From JBQCHF01 sp051953655 (GTDB taxonomy: Bacteria > Actinomycetota > Actinomycetes > Motilibacterales > Motilibacteraceae), in the NCBI GenBank assembly GCA_051953655.1, contig JBQCIO010000028.1, forward strand, positions 1 to 61,138: a stretch of DNA of 61,138 bases, in the 5' to 3' direction. The translations under genes were made by a program, and so were the position numbers. The notes under the pieces are model-generated. The model did not search any database. It saw nothing but the letters and a program-made list of their open reading frames with translations, and was not told the DNA's origin. Of the stretch, positions 35,877 through 44,380 are shown piece after piece (position 1 is the first letter of the stretch; each line of letters starts with the position of its first letter).

Positions 35877-36748
35877 CCCTCACGACGAACGCGGACCGCC
35901 TCGTCACCCAGATCCTCACCGGTGAGGTGTGGCCGGCCAACTCCGACCGGCACGCCTACCGGGTCGACGCCGACGGGACGCCGTTCCTGCTGCCCGGGAT
36001 GGGGGGCGTGACCCTTGGCGTGCACCCCGGCGACCCCGCGGTCGGCTACGCGGCCGACCACCTCGAGCCAGGGCTCTCCGTCCGGCACCGGGACGAGGCC
36101 GCGAACCTTGCGGTGCAGTACCTCACCTGCGTCGGCAACGTCGTGACCGTCCGCTCCGGACCGGCCGCAGGCGCCCGGGGAAGGGTCATCGGACAGCATG
36201 CGTACGTCTTGGTCGACTTCGCCGAGGACGACCTCGCCTCGATCAGCACGGGTGAGCAGGTGGTCGTCCGAGCACACGGGCAGGGGCTGCGCTTCCCCGA
36301 TCACGAGGACGTGGTCGTCAAGAACCTCGATCCCGCGCTCGTGACCGCCCTGGGCTGGGACACGGGACCGGACGGCCGGCTGAAGGTTGCCGTCGCCGCA
36401 CGCGTGCCCGCTTCCGCTGTCGGTGCCGGCGCCGGGATGTACTCCGAGTTCGCCAACACCGATCTCATGGGGGCCTACCTCGGACAGGGGGACGACCTCT
36501 CCCTTGGGCTCGAGAGCCTGCGCATCGGCGACCTGGTCCTGCTGGAGGACCAGGACCACAGGTTCGGCCGCGGCTACCGGCCGGGCTGGTGGACCATCGG
36601 CGTCATCAGTACCGGCCACTGCCGGTTGTTCGGGCACGGGCCGGGCCCCAGCACGCTCGCGAGCGGGCCCGCGGCGGCCTTCGATGTCACCGTCGACCCG
36701 TCAGCCAACCTTGCAAACGCCTTTGCCGCGATGGGAGCGATGCTGTGA
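35873..36748 (+). CDS. DUF4438 family protein (first of two paralogs)
   Basis: The 291-residue protein has features of DUF4438: an N-terminal NADRLVTQILTGEVWPAN segment, LPGMGGVTLGVHPGD, VGYAADHLEPGLSVRHRD and a late YRPGWWTIGVISTGH. No signal peptide or membrane span is present. The function of the family is unknown. It overlaps the TldE-like stop by four bases and is followed by a paralog. Confidence 0.8.
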   Translation: MTLTTNADRLVTQILTGEVWPANSDRHAYRVDADGTPFLLPGMGGVTLGVHPGDPAVGYAADHLEPGLSVRHRDEAANLAVQYLTCVGNVVTVRSGPAAGARGRVIGQHAYVLVDFAEDDLASISTGEQVVVRAHGQGLRFPDHEDVVVKNLDPALVTALGWDTGPDGRLKVAVAARVPASAVGAGAGMYSEFANTDLMGAYLGQGDDLSLGLESLRIGDLVLLEDQDHRFGRGYRPGWWTIGVISTGHCRLFGHGPGPSTLASGPAAAFDVTVDPSANLANAFAAMGAML

Positions 36749-37641
36749 CCTCCGTGCCCCACTCGGGCGCCCCGACCCCGGTCGCCATGAACCTCGCCGG
36801 CATCGTCGAGCACCCGACCCTGACTGGGGGCCCCTACCTGGTCGATGCCGACGGACGCCCCTACGTCCCCGTCGGGGAGGGGGGCGTCACCCTCGGGGTG
36901 GAGCTGGGCATGGGGGTCTTCGACGTCGAGGCCGAGCACGCCAGCCCCGGGGTCGCGCTGGTGCACCCGGACCAGGGTGCGCGGCATGCCCTGGTGGGCC
37001 TCTCGTGCCTGGGCAACGAGGTCGTCGTGCGCAGCGGCGCGGCCGGCGGTGCTGCGGGGGTCGTGCTGGGCAAGACCGGGGAGGCCGGGCGGGTGCTCGT
37101 CTGGTTCCCGCCGGAGGTTCGGGAACGAGTCGTCCCCGGCGACGCGGTCATGGTGCGGGCCCTCGGCCAGGGAGCGCGGCTTGCCGCAGCCCTCGACGGT
37201 GCCGGCGTCCAACTGCTCAACGTCTCTCCCTCCTTCGTGGAGCGGCTGCCGCTGACGATCGGCTCGGAGATCGTGAGCGTCCGGGCTCGAGCCACCGTGC
37301 CCTCGATGATCGTCGGTAACGGCATCGGCCGGCCGGCGCACCAGTGGGCCCTCGACCTCCAGGTAGGTGCGAGCCGACCGGACCTTCCGGGGCTGGCTCG
37401 CCTGGCGATCGGCGACCTTGTCGTCGTGGCCGACCTCGACGTGCGTCACAACGCCGGCTACCGCCGTGGCTGGTGCACCGTGGGTGTCGTTGTCACCACG
37501 GCCAGCCCGCGACCGGGGCACGGTGCCGCACTGATGCCCCTGCTCACCGGTCCGGCTCGTTGCATTTCCGTCGAGCACGAGGAGACCGACCACGTCGGGC
37601 TCACCACCGAGATGCTGTCCGACGTGGTGGCCCGGCCGTGA
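36745..37641 (+). CDS. DUF4438 family protein (second paralog)
   Basis: The 298-residue protein parallels its neighbour. Both have a PYLVDADGRPYVPVGEGGVT-type segment, a C-G-N segment (SCLGNEVVVRSG here, TCVGNVVTVRSG there) and a Y-R-GW motif (GYRRGWCTVGVV). GTG overlaps the preceding stop by four bases. Divergence between the two is high, so the duplication is old or they form a heteromer. Confidence 0.8.
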   Translation: MTSVPHSGAPTPVAMNLAGIVEHPTLTGGPYLVDADGRPYVPVGEGGVTLGVELGMGVFDVEAEHASPGVALVHPDQGARHALVGLSCLGNEVVVRSGAAGGAAGVVLGKTGEAGRVLVWFPPEVRERVVPGDAVMVRALGQGARLAAALDGAGVQLLNVSPSFVERLPLTIGSEIVSVRARATVPSMIVGNGIGRPAHQWALDLQVGASRPDLPGLARLAIGDLVVVADLDVRHNAGYRRGWCTVGVVVTTASPRPGHGAALMPLLTGPARCISVEHEETDHVGLTTEMLSDVVARP

Positions 37642-38489
37642 GTGCCCGCCTGATCCGTCGGGGGCTCGCCGCGCCGTGCTTCGCCGAGGACCCGAGTGAG
37701 CTGGTGGACATGGCAGTGGCTGCGGAGGCAGCCGGCTTCGATGCGTTCTTCCTGTGGGACCACATCCTCTTCGCCAACGACGGCGACGGCCCTGCGATCG
37801 TGGACCCCTGGATCACGCTCGCAGCGATCGCCGACCGCACTCAGCGGATCCTCATCGGCACGATGGTCACCCCGGTCTCCCGGCGGCGCCCATGGGTGCT
37901 GGCACGACAGACAGCGACCCTCGACGTCCTCAGCGCCGGTCGGCTCGTCCTCGGCGTCGGGCTCGGCTCGCCCGCCGAGGGCGACTTCGGCCGCTTCGGT
38001 GAGGTGGCCGACCCGGTGTCCAGGGCCGAGCTGCTCGACGAGGGCCTGGAGATCCTGGAGGGGCTCTGGAGCGGTGAGCCGTTCGCCTACACCGGGCGAC
38101 ACCTGCGCCTCCAGCCGGTCACGTTCCGGCCCCGTCCGGTGCAGCGCCCACGGATCCCGATATGGGTCGGAGGGACGCTGCCGAACCGCCGACCGATGAG
38201 CCGTGCAGCGCGTTGGGACGGTGCGGTCCCCATCACCTGGGTTGACCGGCGCCTCGCGCGACCTTCCGCCGCGCAGATCGCCGAGGTCCGCGACCAGGTC
38301 CAGGCCGAACGCGGGGACCTCACGGGCTACGAGATCGCTGTCTGGGCCGAGGTGGCCGAGGCCCCCGAGGCGCTCCGGAGCGAGTTGGCGGACTACGTCG
38401 AGGCCGGCGCGACCTGGTGGATCGAGACCGCCAAGCCGGAGGACGGGTGGCAGGACCAGTTGCGTCGACGCATCGCCGCGCGACCATGA
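37638..38489 (+). CDS. LLM-class (F420/FMN) flavin-dependent oxidoreductase, last gene of the island operon
   Basis: The 283-residue TIM-barrel protein belongs to the bacterial luciferase-like superfamily. It has FDAFFLWDHIL, IADRTQRILIGTMVTPVSRR, LDVLSAGRLVLGVGLGSP and IPIWVGGTLPNRRPM. In actinobacteria many use coenzyme F420; the type is not certain here. GTG overlaps the DUF4438 stop by four bases. No terminator is clear after it. Confidence 0.88.
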   Translation: MSARLIRRGLAAPCFAEDPSELVDMAVAAEAAGFDAFFLWDHILFANDGDGPAIVDPWITLAAIADRTQRILIGTMVTPVSRRRPWVLARQTATLDVLSAGRLVLGVGLGSPAEGDFGRFGEVADPVSRAELLDEGLEILEGLWSGEPFAYTGRHLRLQPVTFRPRPVQRPRIPIWVGGTLPNRRPMSRAARWDGAVPITWVDRRLARPSAAQIAEVRDQVQAERGDLTGYEIAVWAEVAEAPEALRSELADYVEAGATWWIETAKPEDGWQDQLRRRIAARP

Positions 38490-38780
38490 CCTAGTGGTCC
38501 GCCGATGTTGTCGTCTGGGACAGGCTCTCGAGACGCGTAGCACCCATGTCGTTCATAGAGTCTGCGGTGGCTCTCCAGATGGGGTTCGCGGTCCTCATCC
38601 CAGCGTCTAGATCAGTCGGTGCGATCAGCCCGGGTTCAGCGGAGGGCGGGTTGTCCCGGCAGCGGCTGCGGCCGGGGGCGTGGCACGTAGGTGGAGTCGA
38701 CCACCTGGAGCTGGTTGGTCCGCTCGGCGTGGAAGTCCTGTGCGACCAGGTCCGGCTCCTTTCCCGCGCCCAGGGCAGCA
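38490..38780 (-). mobile_element. IS3-family transposase remnant at the island's right edge
   Basis: On the minus strand, about 38650-38780 reads DLVAQDFHAERTNQLQVVDS then TYV. This matches the IS3 OrfB stretch DLV-RDF-A--PN-LWV-D-TYV at the start of the DDE integrase domain. The downstream part is unrecognisable and no full element or clear inverted repeats remain. It separates the island operon from the remnant at 38795. Confidence 0.65.
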
Positions 38781-38794
38781 CCAACGACGCGTTC

Positions 38795-38998
38795 GAGCTG
38801 GACGGGGAACCGCCCCGCCCCTACGACGTCCCGTCGGGCTGCCGCTTCCACCCCCGTGTGCGCTCGCCACCGAGGTCAGCCGGACCACCGACCCCCGCAC
38901 GTCTCGGCCTGCCTGAAGGCCGGCGAGCTGGCCCTGATCCCTCTGTTGGAGAAGTCGAACCCGGAGAACACGATGTCGGAGAAGCCCGAGGAGCACGC
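38795..38998 (+). pseudogene. C-terminal tail of an OppF-type ABC ATPase, truncated and frameshifted
   Basis: The plus-strand text gives GEPPRPYDVPSGCRFHPRV, then in another frame CALATEVSRTTDP. Together they match the end of OppF/DppF (PS-I-VPSGCRFHPRCP). A last frame ends ENTMSEKPEEHA with its TGA overlapping the ATG of the M55 peptidase gene. The rest of the ATPase and any upstream transporter genes are absent, so an operon was cut here. Confidence 0.72.
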
Positions 38999-39835
38999 AT
39001 GAAGGTCTGGATCTCCTTCGACATGGAGGGCGTGGCCGGCATCGTCGACTGGGACCAGTGCCGGCCCACCGGCGGCGCGCGCTACGAGGTCGGCTGCCAG
39101 CTGATGCTGGCCGAGGTCAACGCCGCGATCGAGGGCGCGATCGCCGGCGGCGCGACCGAGGTCGTGCTCAACGACTCGCACGGCACGATGGCCAACCTCG
39201 ACCCGCGGCAGATCGCCGGCGGGGCCACCTACCTGGCCGGGCGGCACAAGCCGCGGTACATGATGCAGGGCCTGGACGAGACCTTCGACGCGGCGTTCTT
39301 CGTCGGCTACCACGGCTCGATCTCCGGGCGGCCCTCCACGCTGTCGCACACCTACAACCCCGAGGTGTTCGCCGCCGCCCGGGTGAACGGCCAGGAGGTC
39401 GGCGAGAGCGGCATCAACGCGTTGGTGGCCGAGCACTTCGGCGTCCCGATCGCCTTCGTCTCCGGCGACGAGGTGACCCGCCGGGAGACCGAGCCGTTCG
39501 CGCCCAAGGCGGTGCACGTGACCACCAAGGAGTCTGTCACCCGGTTCAGCGCGCTCAACCTGCACCCGGAGGAGTCCTGCCGGCGCATCCGCGAGGGCGC
39601 GGAGGAGGCGGTCCGACGGGTCGCCGCCGGTGGTGTGCCGACGCCGGGGATCTCTCGCCCCGCCACCCTCGAGCTCGACGTGCAGACCGCCGACATGGCC
39701 GAGGTGGCCACCTGGGTCCGCGGGGTGGAGCGTGCCGGAGAGCGCACCGTGAGCATCACCGACGACGACCTGCTGCGGCTGTTCTCCGCCTTCGTGGCGG
39801 TCAACTACATCACCCGGCAGGCCGGCGGTCGCTGA
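38999..39835 (+). CDS. M55-family D-aminopeptidase (DppA-like)
   Basis: The 278-residue zinc peptidase hydrolyses D-amino-acid dipeptides in the DppA family. Metal-binding Asp 8 and Glu 10 are in SFDMEGVAG; the later histidine is in LNDSHGTM (about 61), followed by VGYHGSISG and SHTYNPEVF. It starts at ATG in an overlap with the OppF tail's stop, which shows it once sat in an opp operon. It is cytoplasmic, with no signal. Confidence 0.92.
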   Translation: MKVWISFDMEGVAGIVDWDQCRPTGGARYEVGCQLMLAEVNAAIEGAIAGGATEVVLNDSHGTMANLDPRQIAGGATYLAGRHKPRYMMQGLDETFDAAFFVGYHGSISGRPSTLSHTYNPEVFAAARVNGQEVGESGINALVAEHFGVPIAFVSGDEVTRRETEPFAPKAVHVTTKESVTRFSALNLHPEESCRRIREGAEEAVRRVAAGGVPTPGISRPATLELDVQTADMAEVATWVRGVERAGERTVSITDDDLLRLFSAFVAVNYITRQAGGR

Positions 39836-39915
39836 CCCGCGGCAGGCTCTCCGATGATCCCGACGGCAGGCCCCGACAGCACGACCGACGACACGGAACG
39901 GAAGGTCCCCTAGAG

Positions 39916-40830
39916 ATGCAGCTGTTGCAGGTCGCCCCTCAGGCGCGCGGCTGGTCGCTCGTGCTGCACGGTGGCGCGGGCGGCCGGGTGGAGGAGCTCA
40001 CCCTGGAGGCCCAGGGCTCCTACGCCGACGGCCTGAGCCGTGCCTACGCGGCCGGCGCGCGGGTGCTGGAGGCGGGCGGGGCGGCCCTGGACGCGGTGTG
40101 CGCCGCGGTGGAGCAGCTCGAGGACGACCCGCTGTTCAACGCCGGCCGGGGCGCGGCGCTCACCGCGGCCGGGACGGCCGAGCTCGACGCCTGCGTCATG
40201 ATCGGCGACGGCCGGGCCGGCGCGATCACCGCCTGCCGCTGCGCCCGCAACCCGGTGCAGGCGGCGCGCAAGGTGATGGAGGAGACCCGGGCCGTCCTGC
40301 TGGTCGCGCCGGACCTGGACCGGCTGACCGGGTGGGGGCTGGCCACGGCCGAGCCGGACTACTTCGTCACCCCGGCCCGCCAGCAGCAGCTGCGGAACGT
40401 GCAGGCGCGGCTGCTCGAGCCGGCCCGGCACGGCACGGTCGGGGCCGTGGCGCTCGACGCCGGGGGCCACCTGGCCGCCGCCACCTCCACCGGCGGCATG
40501 GTGAACCAGAGCGAGGGGCGGGTGGGGGACACCCCCATCGTCGGGGCCGGCACGTACGCCCGGGACGGCGTCGTGGCGATCTCGTGCACCGGCGAGGGGG
40601 AGGCGTTCATCAAGGCAGTGGTCGCCCACGACATCGCCGCCCGGATGCGCTACCTCGGCACGTCGCTGCCGGAGTCGGTCGGGGCGACGATGACCGAGGA
40701 GCTGACCGCCCGCGACGCGAGCGGCGGGATCATCGCCGTCGGCGCCGACGGCACGGTCGTCGTCGCGCACAACTCCCCGGCCATGTTCGCCGCCTACCAC
40801 GACGGCGAGCGGATCGTGACCTTGACGTGA
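39916..40830 (+). CDS. Isoaspartyl peptidase/L-asparaginase (Ntn hydrolase)
   Basis: The 304-residue precursor is autocleaved before the catalytic Thr (Thr 174) in ARHGTVGAVALD. N-terminal VLHGGAGG, FNAGRGAALTAAGTAELDAC and STGGMVNQSEGRVGDTPIVG are classic. It hydrolyses isoaspartyl dipeptides and may hydrolyse asparagine. It lies 80 bases after the M55 peptidase gene and overlaps the RpiR-type gene by four bases. Both peptidases suit breakdown of unusual dipeptides. Confidence 0.93.
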   Translation: MQLLQVAPQARGWSLVLHGGAGGRVEELTLEAQGSYADGLSRAYAAGARVLEAGGAALDAVCAAVEQLEDDPLFNAGRGAALTAAGTAELDACVMIGDGRAGAITACRCARNPVQAARKVMEETRAVLLVAPDLDRLTGWGLATAEPDYFVTPARQQQLRNVQARLLEPARHGTVGAVALDAGGHLAAATSTGGMVNQSEGRVGDTPIVGAGTYARDGVVAISCTGEGEAFIKAVVAHDIAARMRYLGTSLPESVGATMTEELTARDASGGIIAVGADGTVVVAHNSPAMFAAYHDGERIVTLT

Positions 40831-41378
40831 GCCGGATCAGGGACGCCGTCTTCGAGCGGATGGAGGAGCTCGGCCCGGCGGAGAAGAAGGTGGCCCACAC
40901 GCTCCTGGCGGACTACCCGAGCGCCGGGCTGGCCAGCGCGGCCGCGCTGGCGAAGTCGGCCGGGACGAGCACACCGACGGTCCTGCGGCTGGTGTCGCGC
41001 CTGGGCCTGGGCGGCTATCCCGAGTTCCAGGAGCAGCTGCGCCGAGAGATCACCGAGCAGATGAGCAGCCCGGTGAGCCGGGCCGCCGGGCGGCCGAAGA
41101 AGGGCGGGGACGAGACCCTCTTCCAGCGGTCGGTCGCGGCCCGCGCGGACATGGTGCAGCGGCTGCTGGAGAGCGTGCCGCCCAGCGAGTTCGAGGCTGC
41201 CGTCGCGCCGCTGGCCGCACCGTGCCGCAACCTCGTCGTCTCCGGCGGCTACTTCTCCCGGCCCGTCGCACAGATCATGACCAGGCAGCTGGACCAGCTG
41301 GCGCCCAACGCGCGCTGCGCCGCCGAGCCCCTGGGAGCCGACGTCGGCACCTACCTGTCGATGGGGCGCGACTCCGCA
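40827..41378 (+). pseudogene. RpiR-family regulator, truncated in its SIS domain
   Basis: The N-terminal RpiR HTH (about residues 18-78; LAKSAGTSTPTVLRLVSRLG) is intact. The SIS sugar-isomerase-like domain begins (LVVSGGYFSRPVA) but breaks off after GTYLSMGRDSA. The frame then runs through unrelated sequence to a stop at 41924. A normal RpiR protein would have about 90 more SIS residues here. GTG 40827 overlaps the peptidase stop. The product may still bind DNA but lacks most ligand sensing. Confidence 0.8.
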
Positions 41379-41435
41379 GCGCGCGCCCTCGTACGCACAG
41401 AGGTCGCCATGACCTGGCGGTCGTGGCCGAGCTGG
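41379..41435 (+). repeat. 57-base segment nearly duplicated at 42883-42940 (LLM gene fragment)
   Basis: This stretch equals part of the LLM gene downstream except for three substitutions and one missing T. In the LLM gene it encodes ARALARTEVAMYLAVVAEL. Here it lies between the broken RpiR gene and an alcohol dehydrogenase fragment, and marks a recombination junction. Confidence 0.85.
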
Positions 41436-41758
41436 CCCACGTCGTCGAGGCCGTCGGCACCCCGGAAGCCTGGGACACCGCGATCGGCATGGCGCGGGTG
41501 GGCGGCCGGATCGGCGCGGTCGGCGTCCCGCACACGACCCCGCAGCTGGGGCTCTTCCCGCCGTTCCGCCAGCACCTCACCCTCAGCATGGGCGTGGCCC
41601 CGGTCCGCCGCTACCTGCCGGACCTGCTGGACCGGGTGCTCGCGGGCACGTTCGACCCCGGCCCCGTGTTCGACCTGTCCCTGCCCCTGGACAAGGTGGC
41701 CGACGGGTACGCCGCTATGTCCGAGCGCCGGTCGATCAAGACGATGCTGGCCGACTGA
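41400..41758 (+). pseudogene. Zinc-type alcohol dehydrogenase fragment (C-terminal cofactor domain)
   Basis: In a frame offset from RpiR, the sequence encodes the end of a medium-chain dehydrogenase. It reads HVVEAVGTPEAWDTAIGMAR, VGGRIGAVGVPHTTPQLG, PVRRYLPDLLDRVLAGTFDP and PLDKVADGYAAMSERRSIKT. The catalytic zinc domain and the glycine motif are missing. It lacks a credible start of its own. It begins inside the duplicated LLM segment, so it was joined by rearrangement. Confidence 0.82.
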
Positions 41759-41821
41759 TCGACGACGTCGCGGGCCCTGCCACACTCGCCGGCGACGGCG
41801 GCTCGTTCGCGAGGAGATCCG

Positions 41822-42205
41822 ATGGCAGGCGTGCAGCGCGGTGACGAGCCGCAGCCCGACGGTGGCGCGGGCGCCGAGGACGGCGCAGCGACGGGCGAGA
41901 TGGAGCTGTTCGACCTGCGGGTGACCGTGGAGCGGATCGCCGGCAGGTCGGTCTGCGGCCTGGCGGTCGGTGACTACGTCGAGCTGGTGAACAGCTCGCA
42001 GCTGCGACTGCCGGACGGGAAGCACTTCTGCCTCTACGCGCTGGCGGCGGTGCTGCCCCTGCTGCCGGCGAAGCAGCGACGTCTCCCGGACGGGGACTGG
42101 CTGGAGCAGGATGCGCTGGTGTGCTGCCCGGACCCGGAGGAGGGGCTGGTCATGCGCATCGAGCGGACCGGCCGATGCCGGTTGCGGACGGAGGACCTGA
42201 CGTGA
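41822..42205 (+). CDS. TIGR04076-family small protein
   Basis: The 127-residue protein shows the TIGR04076 pattern. It reads LFDLRVTVERIAG, then a Cys (SVCGLAVGDYVEL), GKHFCLYALAAVLPLLPAKQ and a final CCPDPEEGLVMRIER. The first 25 residues are low-complexity and may be an artefact of start choice; an internal start is possible. Its function is unknown. It ends in a GTGA overlap with the LLM gene. Confidence 0.7.
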   Translation: MAGVQRGDEPQPDGGAGAEDGAATGEMELFDLRVTVERIAGRSVCGLAVGDYVELVNSSQLRLPDGKHFCLYALAAVLPLLPAKQRRLPDGDWLEQDALVCCPDPEEGLVMRIERTGRCRLRTEDLT

Positions 42206-43215
42206 GCGGCGGCCGCCAGGAGGTCGGGCTCGGCCTGCAGTCGGACAAGGCGCCGGCCGAGTACCGCGCGTTGGCGCAGCTGGCCGAGGACTGCGGCTTC
42301 GACGTGCTCAGCGTGTTCGGGGACCTGCTGTTCCAGCCACCGATCCACCCGTTGCTGGAGATGGCCCGGGTCACGAGCCGGGTGCGGCTCGGCGCGGCCT
42401 GCTGGAACCCGTACACCCAGCACCCCTACGAGATCGCCGGTCAGGTGGCGGCCCTGCAGGAGGTGAGCGGCGGTCGCGCCTACGTCGGGCTGGCGCGGGG
42501 CACCTGGCTCGAGGCGCTCGGCCTGCGCCAGCCGCGCCCCGTGCAGCACCTGCGCGAGGCCATCGCCGTGATCCGGGCGCTGCTCGACGGACGGGGTGAG
42601 GGCGTCGAAGGGGAGGTGTTCCGGCTGACGCCGGGCACCCGTCTGCGCTACCGGCTCGCGGACGTCCGACCGCCCGTGCTGGTGGGGACGTGGGGTGCCA
42701 GCACGGCGGCCATGGCGGGGGAGCTGGCCGACGAGGTCAAGGTCGGTGGCTCGGCCAACCCGGCGATGGTGCCGGTGATGTCCGGCCGGATCGCTCCCGG
42801 ACTGGCTGCGGCCGGACGGCCGGACGGCGCCGTCGGGGTCGTCGTCGGGGCGGTGACCGTCGTCGACGAGGACGGCCCGGCGGCGCGCGCCCTCGCGCGC
42901 ACGGAGGTCGCCATGTACCTGGCGGTCGTGGCCGAGCTGGACCCGACGAGCCTGGTGGACCCCGATCTGATCGCCCGGGTCCGGAGCCACGTCGACGCCG
43001 GAGAGCACGAGCAGGCGGGCCGCCTCGTCCCGGACGACGTGCTCGACCTGTTCGCGTTCGCCGGGACCCCCGAGCAGGTCGCCCACCGGGCCCAGGCCGT
43101 GCTCGACGCCGGGGCTCGCAGGGTCGAGTTCGGGACGCCCCACGGCCTGTCCGGCAGTCGCGGCGTGGAGCTGCTCGGCCGCGCGGTGCTGCCCAGGCTG
43201 CAGCGACGCTCCTGA
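42202..43215 (+). CDS. LLM-class (F420/FMN) flavin-dependent oxidoreductase
   Basis: The 337-residue luciferase-like barrel has FDVLSVFGDLLFQPPIHP, RVTSRVRLGAACWNPYTQHP and VSGGRAYVGLARG. The C-terminal region has GTPEQVAHR and RRVEFGTPHG. It probably uses reduced F420 or flavin. Its GTG overlaps the preceding stop. Part of this gene (42883-42940) is repeated at the junction upstream. No terminator is obvious before the LacI-type gene. Confidence 0.88.
   Translation: MSGGRQEVGLGLQSDKAPAEYRALAQLAEDCGFDVLSVFGDLLFQPPIHPLLEMARVTSRVRLGAACWNPYTQHPYEIAGQVAALQEVSGGRAYVGLARGTWLEALGLRQPRPVQHLREAIAVIRALLDGRGEGVEGEVFRLTPGTRLRYRLADVRPPVLVGTWGASTAAMAGELADEVKVGGSANPAMVPVMSGRIAPGLAAAGRPDGAVGVVVGAVTVVDEDGPAARALARTEVAMYLAVVAELDPTSLVDPDLIARVRSHVDAGEHEQAGRLVPDDVLDLFAFAGTPEQVAHRAQAVLDAGARRVEFGTPHGLSGSRGVELLGRAVLPRLQRRS
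42883..42940 (+). repeat. Intact copy of the 57/58-base repeat inside the LLM gene
   Basis: This copy is in frame in the LLM gene. Comparing it with 41379-41435 shows a single base (the T of TAC) lost there and three substitutions. The intact copy is probably from a paralogous donor or is the source. Confidence 0.85.
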
Positions 43216-43239
43216 CCCGTGCCGACCAGGTTGTCGAAA

Positions 43240-43253
43240 CGATTGCGCAGTTG
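43240..43253. promoter_or_regulatory. Putative LacI-type operator upstream of the lacI-type gene
   Basis: CGATTGCGCAGTTG centres on the near-palindrome TTGCGCAG. It closely matches TGGTTGCGCAATCG at 44407-44420. It lies 66 bases before the regulator's start, which suggests autoregulation. Confidence 0.6.
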
Positions 43254-43318
43254 ATGCACACTGACCGCCTGCGACCTGCTCCACCGCACAGCGATGCGGG
43301 GACACGGCTGGAGGTGCC

Positions 43319-44329
43319 ATGGCGGTCGACCTGCGCGCGGTGGCCGAGCGGAGCGGCGTCTCTCTGAGCACCGCCTCGCGCGCGCTGTCCGGGTCGACCC
43401 GCATCAGTGCCGCGACCAGGGAACGGGTCCGCCAGGTGGCGGACGAGCTGGGATACCGGCCGAACGCGATGGCGCAGGGCTTGCGCACCCATCGCTCCCG
43501 GCTCGTCGGGCTCGTCGTGACCAACCTGGCCAACGCCTCCTTCCAGCACATCGCCCAGGTGGCGCAGGCGCGACTGGGCGCGGCGGGCTACCAGATGGTG
43601 CTCGGGGTGACCGGTGGCAGGCCGGAGCAGGAGCGCTCCTACCTCACGGCCCTCCTCGAGCACGGGGTGGACGGGCTCGTGGCCGTCGTCTCCGACGCCC
43701 GCGCGCTGGCCGCGGTGCGGGCGGCGGGGGTGCCCTTCGTCCACCTGGCGCGGCGCCCGCGCCACCCCGTCGGCGACTGCGTCCTCGGCGCAGAGACCGA
43801 GGGCGCAAGGGAGGCCACGCGCCATCTGCTGGAGCTGGGGCACCGGCGGATCGCCACCATCACTGGTCCCACCGCCGTCACGTCCGGTGCCGAGCGGCTG
43901 GCCGGCTACCGCGTGGCGCTGGGAGAAGCCGGGATCCCGTGGCGGGACGAGCTCGTCTGCAGCGTGCCGTTCGACCCGACTGAAGGGGCGTCGGCCGTGG
44001 CGGGCCTGCTGAAGCTGCCGCTGCGCCGCCGGCCGACGGCCCTGCTGCTGAGCAACCACGAGGCCGCCCAGGGCGCGCTTCCCGCGCTGCGGGAGGCGGG
44101 CGTGGCCGTCCCCGACGACCTGAGCGTCCTCTGCTACGAGGACGACACCCTCACCCGCTGGTGGCACCCGGCGATCACCGTGATGGAGAACAACGCGGCA
44201 CGGATGGGCGAGCTCGCCGTCTCGGTGCTGCTGCAGCGCATCACCGAAGGCACCTCGCGAGGTCCGGCGACCGAGTACCGGGTGGGCGCGGATCTGGTCG
44301 TCCGCGAGTCCACCGCACCCCCTCGCTGA
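43319..44329 (+). CDS. LacI-family transcriptional regulator
   Basis: The 336-residue repressor has the LacI HTH (DLRAVAERSGVSLSTASRAL), hinge-helix region RPNAMAQGLRTHRSRLVGLV and a periplasmic-binding-like effector domain (about 60-336). GGAGGTGCC precedes ATG 43319. LacI proteins bind operators with a central CG. The sites at 43240 and 44407 flank its own gene and the importer's binding-protein gene, so the downstream opp operon is the likely target. Confidence 0.92.
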   Translation: MAVDLRAVAERSGVSLSTASRALSGSTRISAATRERVRQVADELGYRPNAMAQGLRTHRSRLVGLVVTNLANASFQHIAQVAQARLGAAGYQMVLGVTGGRPEQERSYLTALLEHGVDGLVAVVSDARALAAVRAAGVPFVHLARRPRHPVGDCVLGAETEGAREATRHLLELGHRRIATITGPTAVTSGAERLAGYRVALGEAGIPWRDELVCSVPFDPTEGASAVAGLLKLPLRRRPTALLLSNHEAAQGALPALREAGVAVPDDLSVLCYEDDTLTRWWHPAITVMENNAARMGELAVSVLLQRITEGTSRGPATEYRVGADLVVRESTAPPR

Positions 44330-44380
44330 GCGTGGCAGCACGGGCCCGCGACGCCTGTGCCCGACTGCTGGACCTAGTCC

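Noticed and set aside
41222..41758. Full alcohol dehydrogenase gene
   Set aside because: Only the C-terminal cofactor domain matches; the earlier part of the frame is RpiR sequence read in another frame.
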